Shown: positions 26,023-34,375, counted from the stretch's first letter. The stretch: 64,000 bases of DNA from Amycolatopsis jejuensis (GCF_000717335.1 NZ_JNYZ01000005.1:62001-126000), one strand, 5' to 3'. The notes: generated from the sequence alone by a model not told the origin. Numbers and translations are program-made.

Positions 26023-26322
26023 CTACACGGTCGCCAACTGCGCAGGAGCGTCGTCCTCGCCGTCGCATGTGTTGTGGTCTCGTTCGTTATATATCTCGCC
26101 GACGAACTTCCATGCGTCCAACGGCAACGCGCGAATCTCTTCCCGCAGCCGTTCTAGTCTTAAATGTTCCAAGAGTCTTTTATAGAGATTGAGGAAGGAG
26201 CTAGGCTCTCCTTTTTCAATTCGACTGATAGTTACAGAACTTACGGACAACTTTGCCGCAATATCTTCCAGTGTGTAACCAAGTCTATTTCGCCGGAGCT
26301 TCAACATTCTTCCAGTAGTCAT
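26023..26322 (-). CDS. Small XRE-family helix-turn-helix protein
   Basis: 99 residues from the ATG at 26322. Residues about 6-42 are a classical XRE helix-turn-helix: MLKLRRNRLGYTLEDIAAKL, then SVSSVTISRIEKGEPSS. The C-terminal half is charged (RLERLREEIRAL) with no known domain. AAGGA lies about 11 bases before the ATG. An open frame continues 225 bases upstream, but that part has no family resemblance and is probably leader. Base composition is markedly less GC-rich than the surrounding genes, a sign of transfer. The target is unknown. Confidence 0.65.
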   Translation of the reverse strand: MTTGRMLKLRRNRLGYTLEDIAAKLSVSSVTISRIEKGEPSSFLNLYKRLLEHLRLERLREEIRALPLDAWKFVGEIYNERDHNTCDGEDDAPAQLATV

Positions 26323-26543
26323 AGCTAGTTTGTTCCTTCGATATGTAAGAGATGCGTGGCACCTGACCTGCGCATACAACGCAACGTGAGCGCATGTGTC
26401 GGCCCACTTGACTGGCACTTCGTGTTGGGTTGCAATGGATGCGTGGGCCGGTGGCTTCAGAATAGTCGCGTCGCGCGCAGCATTCAAGCGGAACGTCACA
26501 ACCCAGTGAATTGATCGCTCAGTCATGGTGAATCGGGGTGGCA

Positions 26544-26768
26544 TCAAGTCAGGTCCGGCATCCCCTTGGAGCCGTCATGGGCGGGGTCGGTGCCGCGACG
26601 GGGGCAGCGGCGGCATCTCTCGTCGCGGCTCCGGGAGCCCGTTGACTTTTGTGTCAGTATGTGAGTCGGATCGGCTACCTCGTCGATCCGGCGGACGATG
26701 AGCACGATAGCGATGTCGGCGTCATGGTCATGAGGGACTGCGGGTTCCGGGATCACCTCTCCAGCCAT
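26544..26768 (-). CDS. Small hypothetical ORF
   Basis: 74 codons in the lower-GC stretch. The N-terminal half is acidic and protein-like (MAGEVIPEPAVPHDHDADIAIVLIVRRIDE); the C-terminal half is basic and low in complexity. No family recognised and no strong ribosome-binding site. It may be a fragment of a larger lost gene. Confidence 0.25.
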   Translation of the reverse strand: MAGEVIPEPAVPHDHDADIAIVLIVRRIDEVADPTHILTQKSTGSRSRDERCRRCPRRGTDPAHDGSKGMPDLT

Positions 26769-27322
26769 TCGGCGCCACCTTACCCGTGGCTCTCTCCGAC
26801 AGGCCAGCCGATCTAACCTGCTCGACAGCGGCGCGAATGTCTGCGTTCGGGTAGCCGCGAACCCGCTTGCCCTTCCGTCGGTGTTCGGCTCCCGTTCCCT
26901 AAACGGGCTGCGCCGCTAGCCGCCGATCCGTCTTCCGAAGGTGGCTGGCTCGGCAGCAAGTGCTTCGACAAGTAACGACTCGATAGTGTCAGCCGTGCGA
27001 CGCAGGAAGTGATATGGCTTCGGTGGCAGCTTGCCGACATCCGGAAGGCGCGCGGATGGTGTCGAAATCATGTAGCGGCGCAGCTTCAACATGCACCCAG
27101 CGACCGTGTGGAGGTGTGAACCCAGCCCCGGAGTCCCCGGCCGCACGCCCTCCGGCCCCACGCAGATTGATCGGCTGCAGCCTTCGGGCCCTCCTCGTAT
27201 CCGACCCGCCCTACGGCGTGACTCAGGACGATCTGTCCCCCACCAAGGCAAACGGATGAAGTGAACCCGCAGGTCACGAGTGGGTTAGTAGATGAATGTC
27301 CTCTCAAACTGGCATCAACAGC
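26769..27322. other. Mostly gene-less stretch
   Basis: Apart from the possible fragment at 26916-27092, nothing convincing is seen on either strand. No inverted terminal repeats, integrase or transposase were found that would explain the lower G+C. Confidence 0.45.
26916..27092 (-). CDS. Small hypothetical ORF or gene fragment
   Basis: 58 codons from an ATG at 27092. It begins MLKLRRY, the same six residues as the start of the XRE helix-turn-helix at 26023-26322 (14 of 17 bases identical), then diverges completely and ends LLVEALAAEPATFGRRIGG. No known domain. It may be a remnant of a gene of the same island. Confidence 0.25.
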   Translation of the reverse strand: MLKLRRYMISTPSARLPDVGKLPPKPYHFLRRTADTIESLLVEALAAEPATFGRRIGG

Positions 27323-28267
27323 TCAAGAGGCAGCGCGCAACTCGCTCGGCGATTGGGCGAACGCCGCTCGGAAGACGCGGCTGAAGTGTGCCGCGTCGAC
27401 AAATCCCCACCGCGCCGCGATGGCTGCCACCGGACGGGCCGCCAGGAGCGGGTCACGCAGGTCGCGGCGGCAATGCTCCAAACGGCGCTGCCGGATCCAT
27501 CCCGCGACGGTCGTCCCTTGCTCCTGGAACAGCCCGTGCAGATGCCGCGTGGAGATGTAGTGCTCCGCGGCGATCTGCGCCGGGCCGAGATCCGAGCGGG
27601 ACAGGTTCTCGTCGATGTACCCGCGGATGCGCCGCATCAGGTCGTGGTGCGGGTCGGCGGCCGTGCGGTCGAGGTCGAGTTCCGTGGCGAGCATCGTGGT
27701 GAGCAGGTCGACGGCGTTGTGGGCCAGCCGGACGCCGACCGGGCTCGTGAGCACGTCGAGATTTCCGCCCAGCTGAGCCAGGAACGGCACCACGACGTTG
27801 CCGACGCCCTCTCGCCCGGACATCCGCACGGCCGTCAGCTGACCCACGAGATCACGCGGCAGATCGACCTGCTGCTGCGGGAACATCAGCACCAGCGTCC
27901 GGAAATTCTCTTCGAACACCAGCGAATACGGCCGATTCGTGTCGTACAGCGCGACGTCGCCGGGGCGCAGCACGGCTTCCCGGCCGCCCTGGGTGAGCAG
28001 GCCGGTACCGGCCAGCATCACGCTCAGCTTGTAACACGGCCGGTCCGCCCGCGCGACGAGCTCCGGCGTGCGTTCGACGAGGTGCGGGGACGCGGTGATC
28101 TCGGTGAGCGCGACCTCGCCCGCCTCGCGCGTGCGGAGCCTGCCGTGGAACCGGTCCCGTTGATCGGTACTCACCTGCAGCGGCACGAACGACCGCAGCA
28201 CCGCGGCCCGGAACTCGGGGAAGTCCTGCGCGACGGTCGTCGCGGGGGTGTGGCAGATCGCCGTCAT
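27323..28267 (-). CDS. AraC-family regulator of the homoprotocatechuate operon
   Basis: 314 residues. The N-terminal about 190 residues match the AraC-binding-like domain found in catabolic activators such as FeaR/NahR-neighbour types (YKLSVMLAGTGLLTQGGREAVLRPGDVALYDTNRPYSL). The C-terminus carries two helix-turn-helix units (DLGPAQIAAEHYISTRHLHGLFQEQG; PVAAIAARWGFVDAAHFSRVFRAAF). It follows the ring-cleavage dioxygenase on the same strand, 72 bases downstream, and is the natural candidate activator of that operon together with the GntR protein. Confidence 0.88.
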   Translation of the reverse strand: MTAICHTPATTVAQDFPEFRAAVLRSFVPLQVSTDQRDRFHGRLRTREAGEVALTEITASPHLVERTPELVARADRPCYKLSVMLAGTGLLTQGGREAVLRPGDVALYDTNRPYSLVFEENFRTLVLMFPQQQVDLPRDLVGQLTAVRMSGREGVGNVVVPFLAQLGGNLDVLTSPVGVRLAHNAVDLLTTMLATELDLDRTAADPHHDLMRRIRGYIDENLSRSDLGPAQIAAEHYISTRHLHGLFQEQGTTVAGWIRQRRLEHCRRDLRDPLLAARPVAAIAARWGFVDAAHFSRVFRAAFAQSPSELRAAS

Positions 28268-28339
28268 CGGGTCACCTCTCCGTCGAAGTGCTGCGCTGCT
28301 GCGGCAAGTCCGCGCAGGGAGCAGCTCCCTGCACGGACC

Positions 28340-29398
28340 CTAGACCTGTTCTCCCAACTTGAAGCCAAGGTCGGGGGCGCTGTCCGGGGTGCGGGTGTAG
28401 GAGAAGCCGTCCGCGCCGATGGTCACGTCCATTTCCTTCGTCTCGGTGCGCTCGGACACCGGTTGCAGCCGGCCGTCCAGGTCGAGGACCCGCGACGCCT
28501 CGGTGTACCAGCTCGGCACCACCGGATTGCCCCACCAGTCGCGCCGCTGGCTGTCGTGCACGTCCCAGCTGATCACCGGGTTGTCCGGGTCCCCGGTGTA
28601 ATAGTCGTGCGTGTAGATCTCGATCCGGTGCCCGTCCGGGTCTCGGACGTACAGGTAGAACGCGTTCGACACGCCGTGCCGCCCCGGCCCGCGCTCGATC
28701 TGGCCGGACTTCCGGAGCGCCCCGAGGTGGTCGCAGATGTGCAGGATCTGGTGCCGCTCGTGGGTCGCGAACGCGATGTGGTGCAGCCGCGGCCCCGCGC
28801 CGCCGGTGAGCGCGACGTCGTGCACGGTCGGCTTGCGGAACATCCACGCCGCGTACACCGTGCCCTCGTCGTCTCGGATGTCTTCGGACACGCGGAATCC
28901 CAGACCTTCGTAGTACGCGCGCCCGGCCGGAACGTCCGGCGTGTTCACATTGAAGTGGTCCAGCCGCGACAGCGCACCCGGGCCGTGTACGTCGTAGCGC
29001 TGGGTGAATCGCTCGACGTGCTCAGCGTCGTAGAAGAACTCCACCGGGAACCCGAGCGGGTCCTGAATCCGTACTGCTTCGCCGATTCCGCGCGTGGTTC
29101 CGGCGGGAAGACGGCGTACGGGCACGCCGAGTTCGCGGTAGTACGCCTCGGCGACGTCGAGCTCCGCCGCACTGCGCACCCGGTACGCGAGCACAGCCAG
29201 CGCCGGTTCCGGGCCCTTGCGCAGGATCAGCGAATGGTGCAGGTACTCCTCGAACGCGCGCAGGTAGATCGCTTCGTCGTCCTCGTAGGTCACCACGAGA
29301 CCGAGCACGTCGACGTAGAACTCCCGCGACGCACGCAGATCACGCACGACGAGCTCGGCGTACGCGCAGCGGATCACGTCCGGTGCAGTGGCGGTCAT
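28340..29398 (-). CDS. hpaD: 3,4-dihydroxyphenylacetate 2,3-dioxygenase (homoprotocatechuate 2,3-dioxygenase)
   Basis: 352 residues, a two-domain vicinal-oxygen-chelate extradiol dioxygenase. Metal ligands are His148 in RLDHFNV, His207 in RLHHIAF and Glu260 in HRIEIYTHDYYTGD. The 59- and 53-residue spacing equals that of the Fe/Mn homoprotocatechuate dioxygenases of Brevibacterium and Arthrobacter (His155, His214, Glu267). It opens the ring of 3,4-dihydroxyphenylacetate next to the hydroxyls. The name hpaD is by function; other literature uses hpcB or mndD. The start overlaps the upstream aldehyde dehydrogenase stop by ATGA. Confidence 0.93.
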   Translation of the reverse strand: MTATAPDVIRCAYAELVVRDLRASREFYVDVLGLVVTYEDDEAIYLRAFEEYLHHSLILRKGPEPALAVLAYRVRSAAELDVAEAYYRELGVPVRRLPAGTTRGIGEAVRIQDPLGFPVEFFYDAEHVERFTQRYDVHGPGALSRLDHFNVNTPDVPAGRAYYEGLGFRVSEDIRDDEGTVYAAWMFRKPTVHDVALTGGAGPRLHHIAFATHERHQILHICDHLGALRKSGQIERGPGRHGVSNAFYLYVRDPDGHRIEIYTHDYYTGDPDNPVISWDVHDSQRRDWWGNPVVPSWYTEASRVLDLDGRLQPVSERTETKEMDVTIGADGFSYTRTPDSAPDLGFKLGEQV

Positions 29399-30903
29399 AC
29401 CTTGTCCTTCCCGGCCCCGAAGCGCGCCGTGTGCACGTCGCCGAGCGTGATGTGCACGGCCTGCTGTTCGGTGTAGAAATCGATCGAGCGGTACCCGCCC
29501 TCGTGCCCGAGCCCGGACGCCTTGACCCCGCCGAACGGCGTCCGCAGGTCACGCACGTTGTGTGAGTTCAGCCAAACCATCCCGGCCTCGATGCCCTGCG
29601 CGAACAGGTGCCCGCGAGTGAGGTCGGTGGTCCAGACGTACGCGGCCAGGCCGTATTTGACGTTGTTGGCCAGCTCCAGCGCTTCCTCGTCGCTGTCGAA
29701 CGGCGTGATCGCGACGACCGGGCCGAAGATCTCCTCCTGGAAGATCCGCGCGTCCGGCTTGACGTCGGCGAACACCGTGGGGGCCACGTAGTTTCCGGTG
29801 TCCAAGCCCTCCGGTCGCCCGCCACCGGTCAGCAGCCTGCCTTCGGTCTTGCCGATCTCGACGTAGCTCATCACCTTGTCGAAGTGCTCCGGGTGCACCA
29901 GTGCGCCGACCTCGGTAGCCGGGTCGTGCGGATCGCCGACCACGATATTCCGCGCGCGTTCGGCATATCGCGCGCAGAATTCGTCGTAGATCGAGCGCTC
30001 GACGAGGATTCGGCTGCCTGCGGTGCAGCGTTCGCCATTGAGCGAGAACACGCCGAACAGCGTGGAGTCCAGTGCGGCTTCGAAGTCCGCGTCGGCAAAC
30101 ACGACGGCGGGCGATTTGCCGCCCAGCTCCATCGACATGCCCTTGAGCCCGGGCGCGCAGTTGCGGAAGATCGTTTCACCGGTGGTGGTTTCGCCGGTGA
30201 ACGAGATCAGCCGGACGTCCGGATGCTTGACCAGCGCGTCCCCGGCTTCCTCGCCGAGACCGTTGACCAGGTTGAACACGCCGTCGGGGAGACCGGCCTC
30301 GCGGAAGATGTCCGCCCACAGGCTCGCCGAAAGCGGCGTGAACTCGGCGGGCTTCAGCACCACGGTGCACCCGGCTGCCAGCGCGGGCGCGAGTTTCCAG
30401 CTTTCCAGCATGAACGGCGTATTCCACGGCGTGATCAGCCCGGCGACGCCTACCGGCTTGCGGTTGACGTAGTTGACCTGGCGGCCCGGCACTTTGTAGG
30501 CGTCGTCGGCCTGCGCGACGATCAGGTCGGCGAAGAACCGGAAGTTCTCCGCCGCGCGCTGTGCCTGGCCGAGGGCTTGGGTGATCGGCAGGCCGGTGTC
30601 GAACGTCTCGAGCTCGGACAGCCGAGCGTCGCGGCTCTCCACCAGGTCGGCGATCTTGTTCAGCACCCGGGCGCGCTGCCGCGGCAGCATTTTCGGCCAT
30701 GGCCCGTGGTCGAACGCTTCCTTCGCCGCGGCGACCGCGAGGTCGACGTCCTCCGCCTGCCCGGCCGAAGCGGTGAGGTACGGCTGGTTGGTGACCGGGT
30801 CGAGCACCTCGAAGGTGGCGCCGGAGACGCTGTCGGCCGGCGCGCCGCCGATGTAGTGGCGGATGTGCTCCGGCAGGTCCGCCGGAACGTGATGCGCGGT
30901 CAT
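29395..30903 (-). CDS. hpaE: 5-carboxymethyl-2-hydroxymuconate semialdehyde dehydrogenase
   Basis: 502 residues of the aldehyde dehydrogenase fold with Glu259 in MELGGKSP and Cys293 in NGERCTAG. The NGERC form and the repeated match to the HpaE branch, plus position next to the ring-cleavage dioxygenase, give the function: NAD-dependent oxidation of the ring-fission semialdehyde. The ATG at 30903 has GGAAGGAAAC before it; the longer frame is not plausible. Confidence 0.92.
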   Translation of the reverse strand: MTAHHVPADLPEHIRHYIGGAPADSVSGATFEVLDPVTNQPYLTASAGQAEDVDLAVAAAKEAFDHGPWPKMLPRQRARVLNKIADLVESRDARLSELETFDTGLPITQALGQAQRAAENFRFFADLIVAQADDAYKVPGRQVNYVNRKPVGVAGLITPWNTPFMLESWKLAPALAAGCTVVLKPAEFTPLSASLWADIFREAGLPDGVFNLVNGLGEEAGDALVKHPDVRLISFTGETTTGETIFRNCAPGLKGMSMELGGKSPAVVFADADFEAALDSTLFGVFSLNGERCTAGSRILVERSIYDEFCARYAERARNIVVGDPHDPATEVGALVHPEHFDKVMSYVEIGKTEGRLLTGGGRPEGLDTGNYVAPTVFADVKPDARIFQEEIFGPVVAITPFDSDEEALELANNVKYGLAAYVWTTDLTRGHLFAQGIEAGMVWLNSHNVRDLRTPFGGVKASGLGHEGGYRSIDFYTEQQAVHITLGDVHTARFGAGKDKV

Positions 30904-30905
30904 GG

Positions 30906-31850
30906 TCAGTTTCCTTCCAGGATGAAGCCGTCGGCCGGGGAGAGGAAGTACTCGCCCTGGTGCATGAGCTCGGTGATGCGCGCGATCCCCGGTTCGGTCG
31001 GGGTGATCAGCGGCGGGCGCACGTACCCGGAGCGGATGAGGCCGCGTTGTTCCAGCACCCACTTGCCGGGCGCGGGATTGGTCTCCACGAACAGCAGGTC
31101 GACCAGCGGGTGCAGGCCGTAGTGGATCTCGCGGGCGCGATCGAAGTCACCTGCGGTCCAGGCGCGGTACATCTCGGCGCTGGCCGCCGGGGCGATGTTG
31201 GCGGTGGCGCTGACGAACCCGGCGCCGCCCAGCGAAAGCAGCGGCAGACACAGCAGTTCGATCCCCGACCAGACGAGCAAATCCTTGCCGCACAAGTGCA
31301 GCACGCGCGAGAAATGCTCGAAGTCCTTGGTGGTTTCCTTGATCCCGACAAAGTTGTCGAAGTTGCGGAACAGCCGCGCGACCGTCTCCGGGGCCAGGTC
31401 GACGGACGTGCGGCTCGGCACGTTGTACGCGACGATCGGCAGGTCGGGGAATTCCTTGGCAACCGTGGCGTACCAGACGTACAGCGCTTCCTGCGTTGGC
31501 CGCGCGTAATACGGGGTGATGATCAGCGCGGCGTCGATCCCGGCGTCGCGGGCGGCGGCGGTGAGTTCCATCGTCTCGTCGAGTTTCGCCGAACCGGTGC
31601 CGGGCATGAACGGCACGCGATCGTCGACGACCTTGGCGACCGTGCGGATCGCGTCCGCCCGCTCGGCCACCGTCATCGCGCCGGGCTCACCGGTGGACCC
31701 GCCGATCGACACGCCGTGCGACCCGGATGCCAGCTGCCAGCGCACGAGGTTCGTGAGGCTCTCGTGGTCGAGTTCGCCGGTGTCGAGGAACGGGGTCATC
31801 AGCGGCGCGATCGAGCCGGTGATGGCGTTCGGAGTACTGCGGAACCTCAT
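30906..31850 (-). CDS. DapA-family (DHDPS/NAL) aldolase or hydratase of the homoprotocatechuate operon
   Basis: 314 residues, a class I (Schiff base) TIM barrel. GGSTGE is near residue 50, Tyr142 lies in VAYNVPSRTS and the Schiff-base Lys171 in FVGIKET. True lysine biosynthesis is unlikely in this context. In actinobacterial homoprotocatechuate operons a DapA-like gene takes this place and is thought to cleave or dehydrate a late 2-oxo acid intermediate in place of HpaI or HpaH; this is inference. The start overlaps the GntR stop (ATGA) and AGGAAGG lies upstream. Confidence 0.85.
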   Translation of the reverse strand: MRFRSTPNAITGSIAPLMTPFLDTGELDHESLTNLVRWQLASGSHGVSIGGSTGEPGAMTVAERADAIRTVAKVVDDRVPFMPGTGSAKLDETMELTAAARDAGIDAALIITPYYARPTQEALYVWYATVAKEFPDLPIVAYNVPSRTSVDLAPETVARLFRNFDNFVGIKETTKDFEHFSRVLHLCGKDLLVWSGIELLCLPLLSLGGAGFVSATANIAPAASAEMYRAWTAGDFDRAREIHYGLHPLVDLLFVETNPAPGKWVLEQRGLIRSGYVRPPLITPTEPGIARITELMHQGEYFLSPADGFILEGN

Positions 31851-32524
31851 GGGGCGGGGTCCTTCCTGGGTACTTCGGCGGTGGTCCGCCGGTCGAGGTA
31901 GGCGTCGAGGGTGGCAGTGCGGTGCCGCCGGGCGGCGAGCTCGATTTCGAGCGGGTCGGCGTGCTGTTCGATCAGCACCAGCAGCTGCTCGTGCTCCTTC
32001 ACCGACTCGTGCGCGCGGCCGGGGACGAAGCTGAACGTGGAGTCGCGCAACGAGTTCAGCCGGTGCCAGCCGCGGTGTACGAGGTCGAGCACGTGCGGGT
32101 TCGGGCACGGTTCGAAAAGGACCGAGTGGAATTCCTGGTTGAGTTCGGTGAAGCGGTGCGGTTCGAAATGTTCGAGGCACAGCCGCATCTGTTCGTTCAC
32201 CGTGCGCGCTCGTTCGAGGTCCTCAGTGGACAGATGCGGCGCGGACAGCGAGGTGGCAAAGCCTTCCACCAGCGCAAGGGTTTGCATGGTGTGCTCGTAC
32301 GCGGTCTCGTCGACCATCACCACCTGCGCGCCGACGTTGCGCTCGAAGGTGACCAGGCCTTCGGCTTCGAGCAGCCGGATCGCCTCGCGCACCGGCACCA
32401 CGCTGACGTCCAGCTCGCGCGCGATCTGGCCGAGCACCAGCCGGTAGCCGGGGCCGAAAGTGCGGTCGGCGATCCGGTCCTTGATCCACCGGTACGCCCG
32501 CTGCGCCTTGCTTTCGCCGTTCAC
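31847..32524 (-). CDS. GntR-family (FCD) transcriptional regulator
   Basis: 225 residues. The N-terminal winged helix (AYRWIKDRIADRTFGPGYRLVLGQIARELDVSVVPVREAIRLLEAEGLV) is followed by a helical FCD ligand-binding domain with the metal-site style EFHSVLF and HEQLL. The GTG start at 32524 overlaps the stop of the upstream gene (GTGA), so it is translated with the operon and probably feeds back on it. A near-palindrome at 34010-34021, upstream of the first gene, is a candidate operator. Confidence 0.9.
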   Translation of the reverse strand: MNGESKAQRAYRWIKDRIADRTFGPGYRLVLGQIARELDVSVVPVREAIRLLEAEGLVTFERNVGAQVVMVDETAYEHTMQTLALVEGFATSLSAPHLSTEDLERARTVNEQMRLCLEHFEPHRFTELNQEFHSVLFEPCPNPHVLDLVHRGWHRLNSLRDSTFSFVPGRAHESVKEHEQLLVLIEQHADPLEIELAARRHRTATLDAYLDRRTTAEVPRKDPAP

Positions 32525-33966
32525 CGGCGCCACTGCTCGTACCTGGCTTTCCAGTGGTCGTTCATCGGGTACAGCCCGTCGACGCTTTCGCCGGCCGCGA
32601 CCTGTTCGGCGATGAACGTTTCCTGCCGCTCCTGCTCGATGGCCGCGTCGGCGATCTGCTCGACGAGGTGCGGCGGGATCACCAGGACGCCGTCTCCGTC
32701 GCCGACGATGACGTCGCCTGGCTGCACGGTGGCGCCACCGCAGGCGATGGTGACGTCGGTGTCCCACGGCACGTGGCGGCGGCCGAGCACCGCGGGGTGC
32801 GGACCGGCGTGGTAAGTCGGAATGTCCAGCGCTGCCACGGCATTCAGGTCACGGACCCCGCCGTCGGTGACGATTCCGGCGGCCCCGCGGACCTGCGCGC
32901 GCAACGCGAGGATGTCGCCGATCGTGCCGGTGCCCGTCTCGCGGCGGGCTTCCATCACGAGGACGTCGCCGGGGTTCAGCGTGTCGATCGCGCGTTTCTG
33001 GGCGTTGAAGCCGCCGCCGTGGGATTTGAAGAGGTCTTCGCGGAAGGGGACGTAGCGAAGGGTCCTTGCGCGGCCGATGAGTTTCGCGTCCGGGCGGGTG
33101 GTGGCGAGGCCGTCGATGGAGACGTGGTTGTAGCCGTTTTTACGCAGCTGCGCGGACAAAGTTGCGGTGCCGACACTCGTGAGTTTGGCTTTGAGCTCGT
33201 CGGTGAGGACGAATTCCGGGGGGAGTCCGGCGGATTCGCGGTCGCCGTATGCCTGCTCGCGCTGGGCGTCGTCGACCTTGGGTTGCGCGCCGAAGCTGCC
33301 GAGCGGGACGGTGCCTTCGGTGATCGGGGTGACGAGTTTCCCCGTGCTGTGGTTGCCGCTCGTTACTTCGACCTCGACGGTGTCACCCGGCTGGACGACG
33401 GACGATCCGGCTGGGGTGCCGGTGAGGATGATGTCGCCGGGTTCGAGGGTGATCAGCTGCGACAGGTCGGCGACCAGGGTGCCGAAGGGGAAGATGAGGT
33501 CTTCCGTGGTGTCGTCCTGGACCAGTTCGCCGTTGACCCAGGTGCGGATGCGCAGCTGTGCCGGGTCGATCTCGGCCGCGGGAAGGACGGCGGGGCCGAG
33601 CGGGGTGAAGCCGTCGCCGCCTTTGGAACGGAGGTTGGAGCCGCCGTCGGCGTGGCGCAGATCGTATACGCCGAAGTCGTTGGCGGCGGTGACGCCGTGG
33701 ACGTACGCCCAGCCCTTCGCCGGCTCGACCCGCCGCGCTTTCTCGCCGATGACCAGCGCGATCTCGCCCTCGAAGGCCAGCAGCTCGGTGCCCGCGGGAC
33801 GCTCGACGGGGGTGCCGGAGACGCTGACCGAGGTAGCGGGCTTGAGGAAGTAGGAGGGCTTCGCCGGAGTCCGCCCCCGCTGCGCCGCCCGCGACGGGTA
33901 GTTCACATGCAGCGCAATGACCTTGCCCGGCCGCTCCGGCGGGCTAGTGCTCGATGCCGAACTCAT
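32521..33966 (-). CDS. Fused fumarylacetoacetate-hydrolase-fold HpaG-like and RraA-like protein
   Basis: 481 residues in two modules. Residues about 15-225 are a FAH fold with EGEIALVIGEKA, GVTAANDFGVYDLR, KGGDGFTPLGP and ITLEPGDIILTGTPAGSS, the pattern of HpaG isomerase/decarboxylases. Residues about 245-460 are an RraA-like fold (QLRKNGYNHVSIDGL, GDVLVMEARRETGTGTIGDILALRAQVRGAAGIVTDGGVRDL); its relatives include class II pyruvate aldolases (HMG/CHA aldolase). The first module should decarboxylate and isomerise the ring-fission diacid; the second may cleave the later 2-oxo diacid. First gene of the operon. Confidence 0.88.
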   Translation of the reverse strand: MSSASSTSPPERPGKVIALHVNYPSRAAQRGRTPAKPSYFLKPATSVSVSGTPVERPAGTELLAFEGEIALVIGEKARRVEPAKGWAYVHGVTAANDFGVYDLRHADGGSNLRSKGGDGFTPLGPAVLPAAEIDPAQLRIRTWVNGELVQDDTTEDLIFPFGTLVADLSQLITLEPGDIILTGTPAGSSVVQPGDTVEVEVTSGNHSTGKLVTPITEGTVPLGSFGAQPKVDDAQREQAYGDRESAGLPPEFVLTDELKAKLTSVGTATLSAQLRKNGYNHVSIDGLATTRPDAKLIGRARTLRYVPFREDLFKSHGGGFNAQKRAIDTLNPGDVLVMEARRETGTGTIGDILALRAQVRGAAGIVTDGGVRDLNAVAALDIPTYHAGPHPAVLGRRHVPWDTDVTIACGGATVQPGDVIVGDGDGVLVIPPHLVEQIADAAIEQERQETFIAEQVAAGESVDGLYPMNDHWKARYEQWRR

Positions 33967-34009
33967 GGAGGGTGACCTGCCCGGATGTCGACTACGGAAG
34001 ATATCTCAA

Positions 34010-34021
34010 ATCATATACGAT
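34010..34021. promoter_or_regulatory. Candidate GntR operator upstream of the homoprotocatechuate operon
   Basis: ATCATATACGAT (reverse ATCGTATATGAT) is palindromic except for one pair and resembles FCD-type GntR operators around GTATAC. It lies 43-55 bases upstream of the first gene start at 33966, and the operon encodes a GntR regulator. Assignment by position only. Confidence 0.4.
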
Positions 34022-34061
34022 CCATCCGGGCCTGGGCAAGCCTCGCTCGCTGCGGTAGACG

Positions 34062-34114
34062 TCCGTGAAGGGAACCATCACGGAATCTGAATCCCTCATG
34101 GTTCCCTTCACGGA
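34062..34114. repeat. Dispersed palindromic repeat, TCCGTGAAGGGAACC family, copy 2
   Basis: The arms TCCGTGAAGGGAACC and GGTTCCCTTCACGGA enclose CATCACGGAATCTGAATCC-like core sequence. It is 85 bases from the long hairpin element at 34200-34344; the same order is seen at 47495-47782. Confidence 0.85.
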
Positions 34115-34199
34115 CTTCACCCAGCCCCAGGCCGCACCCGCGCACCCCGCGCGACCGGGCAGCCAGCCCCAGGCCGCACGCGCGCCCCCATCCGACCCA

Positions 34200-34344
34200 G
34201 GCACCCAGACCCGGCCCTGCACCCCGATACGAAGCCAAAACACGGTCTGGGGCTGTTTGTCAAGGCATCTTTCCCGCCTTGACAAACAACCCCAGACCGT
34301 AGTCACAATTCCGGCTTCGGGGTGCCCCACCGCAACAGTTCCCT
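34200..34344. repeat. Long hairpin element, copy 1
   Basis: A 145-base element. Inner arms 34242-34266 and 34276-34300 pair over 25 positions with one mismatch, closing the 9-base loop ATCTTTCCC. Outer segments CACCCC/GAAGCC (34220-34236) and GGCTTCGGGGTG (34313-34324) pair as well. The flanks are almost identical to copy 2 at 47641-47782, while the central stem differs with compensating changes. The one mismatch would be C-A in RNA from the plus strand and G-U from the minus strand. It could be a structured RNA, a terminator-like element or a mobile hairpin. The rest of this interval (33967-34375) holds no gene. Confidence 0.85.
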
Positions 34345-34375
34345 CAAGCCGAACCTTCACGGACTTCCCCCGGGC

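Noticed and set aside
26916..27092. Shared start MLKLRR with the XRE gene as evidence of a duplicated regulator
   Set aside because: Only about 17 bases match and the helix-turn-helix that should follow is absent; kept only as a note.
27296..29476. 726-codon plus-strand frame over the AraC and dioxygenase genes
   Set aside because: Antisense shadow of well-recognised minus-strand genes; no ribosome-binding site or domain.
28340..33966. Complete 4-hydroxyphenylacetate pathway
   Set aside because: No HpaBC hydroxylase, HpaF isomerase or HpaH hydratase is visible in the window, so only the lower homoprotocatechuate part is claimed.
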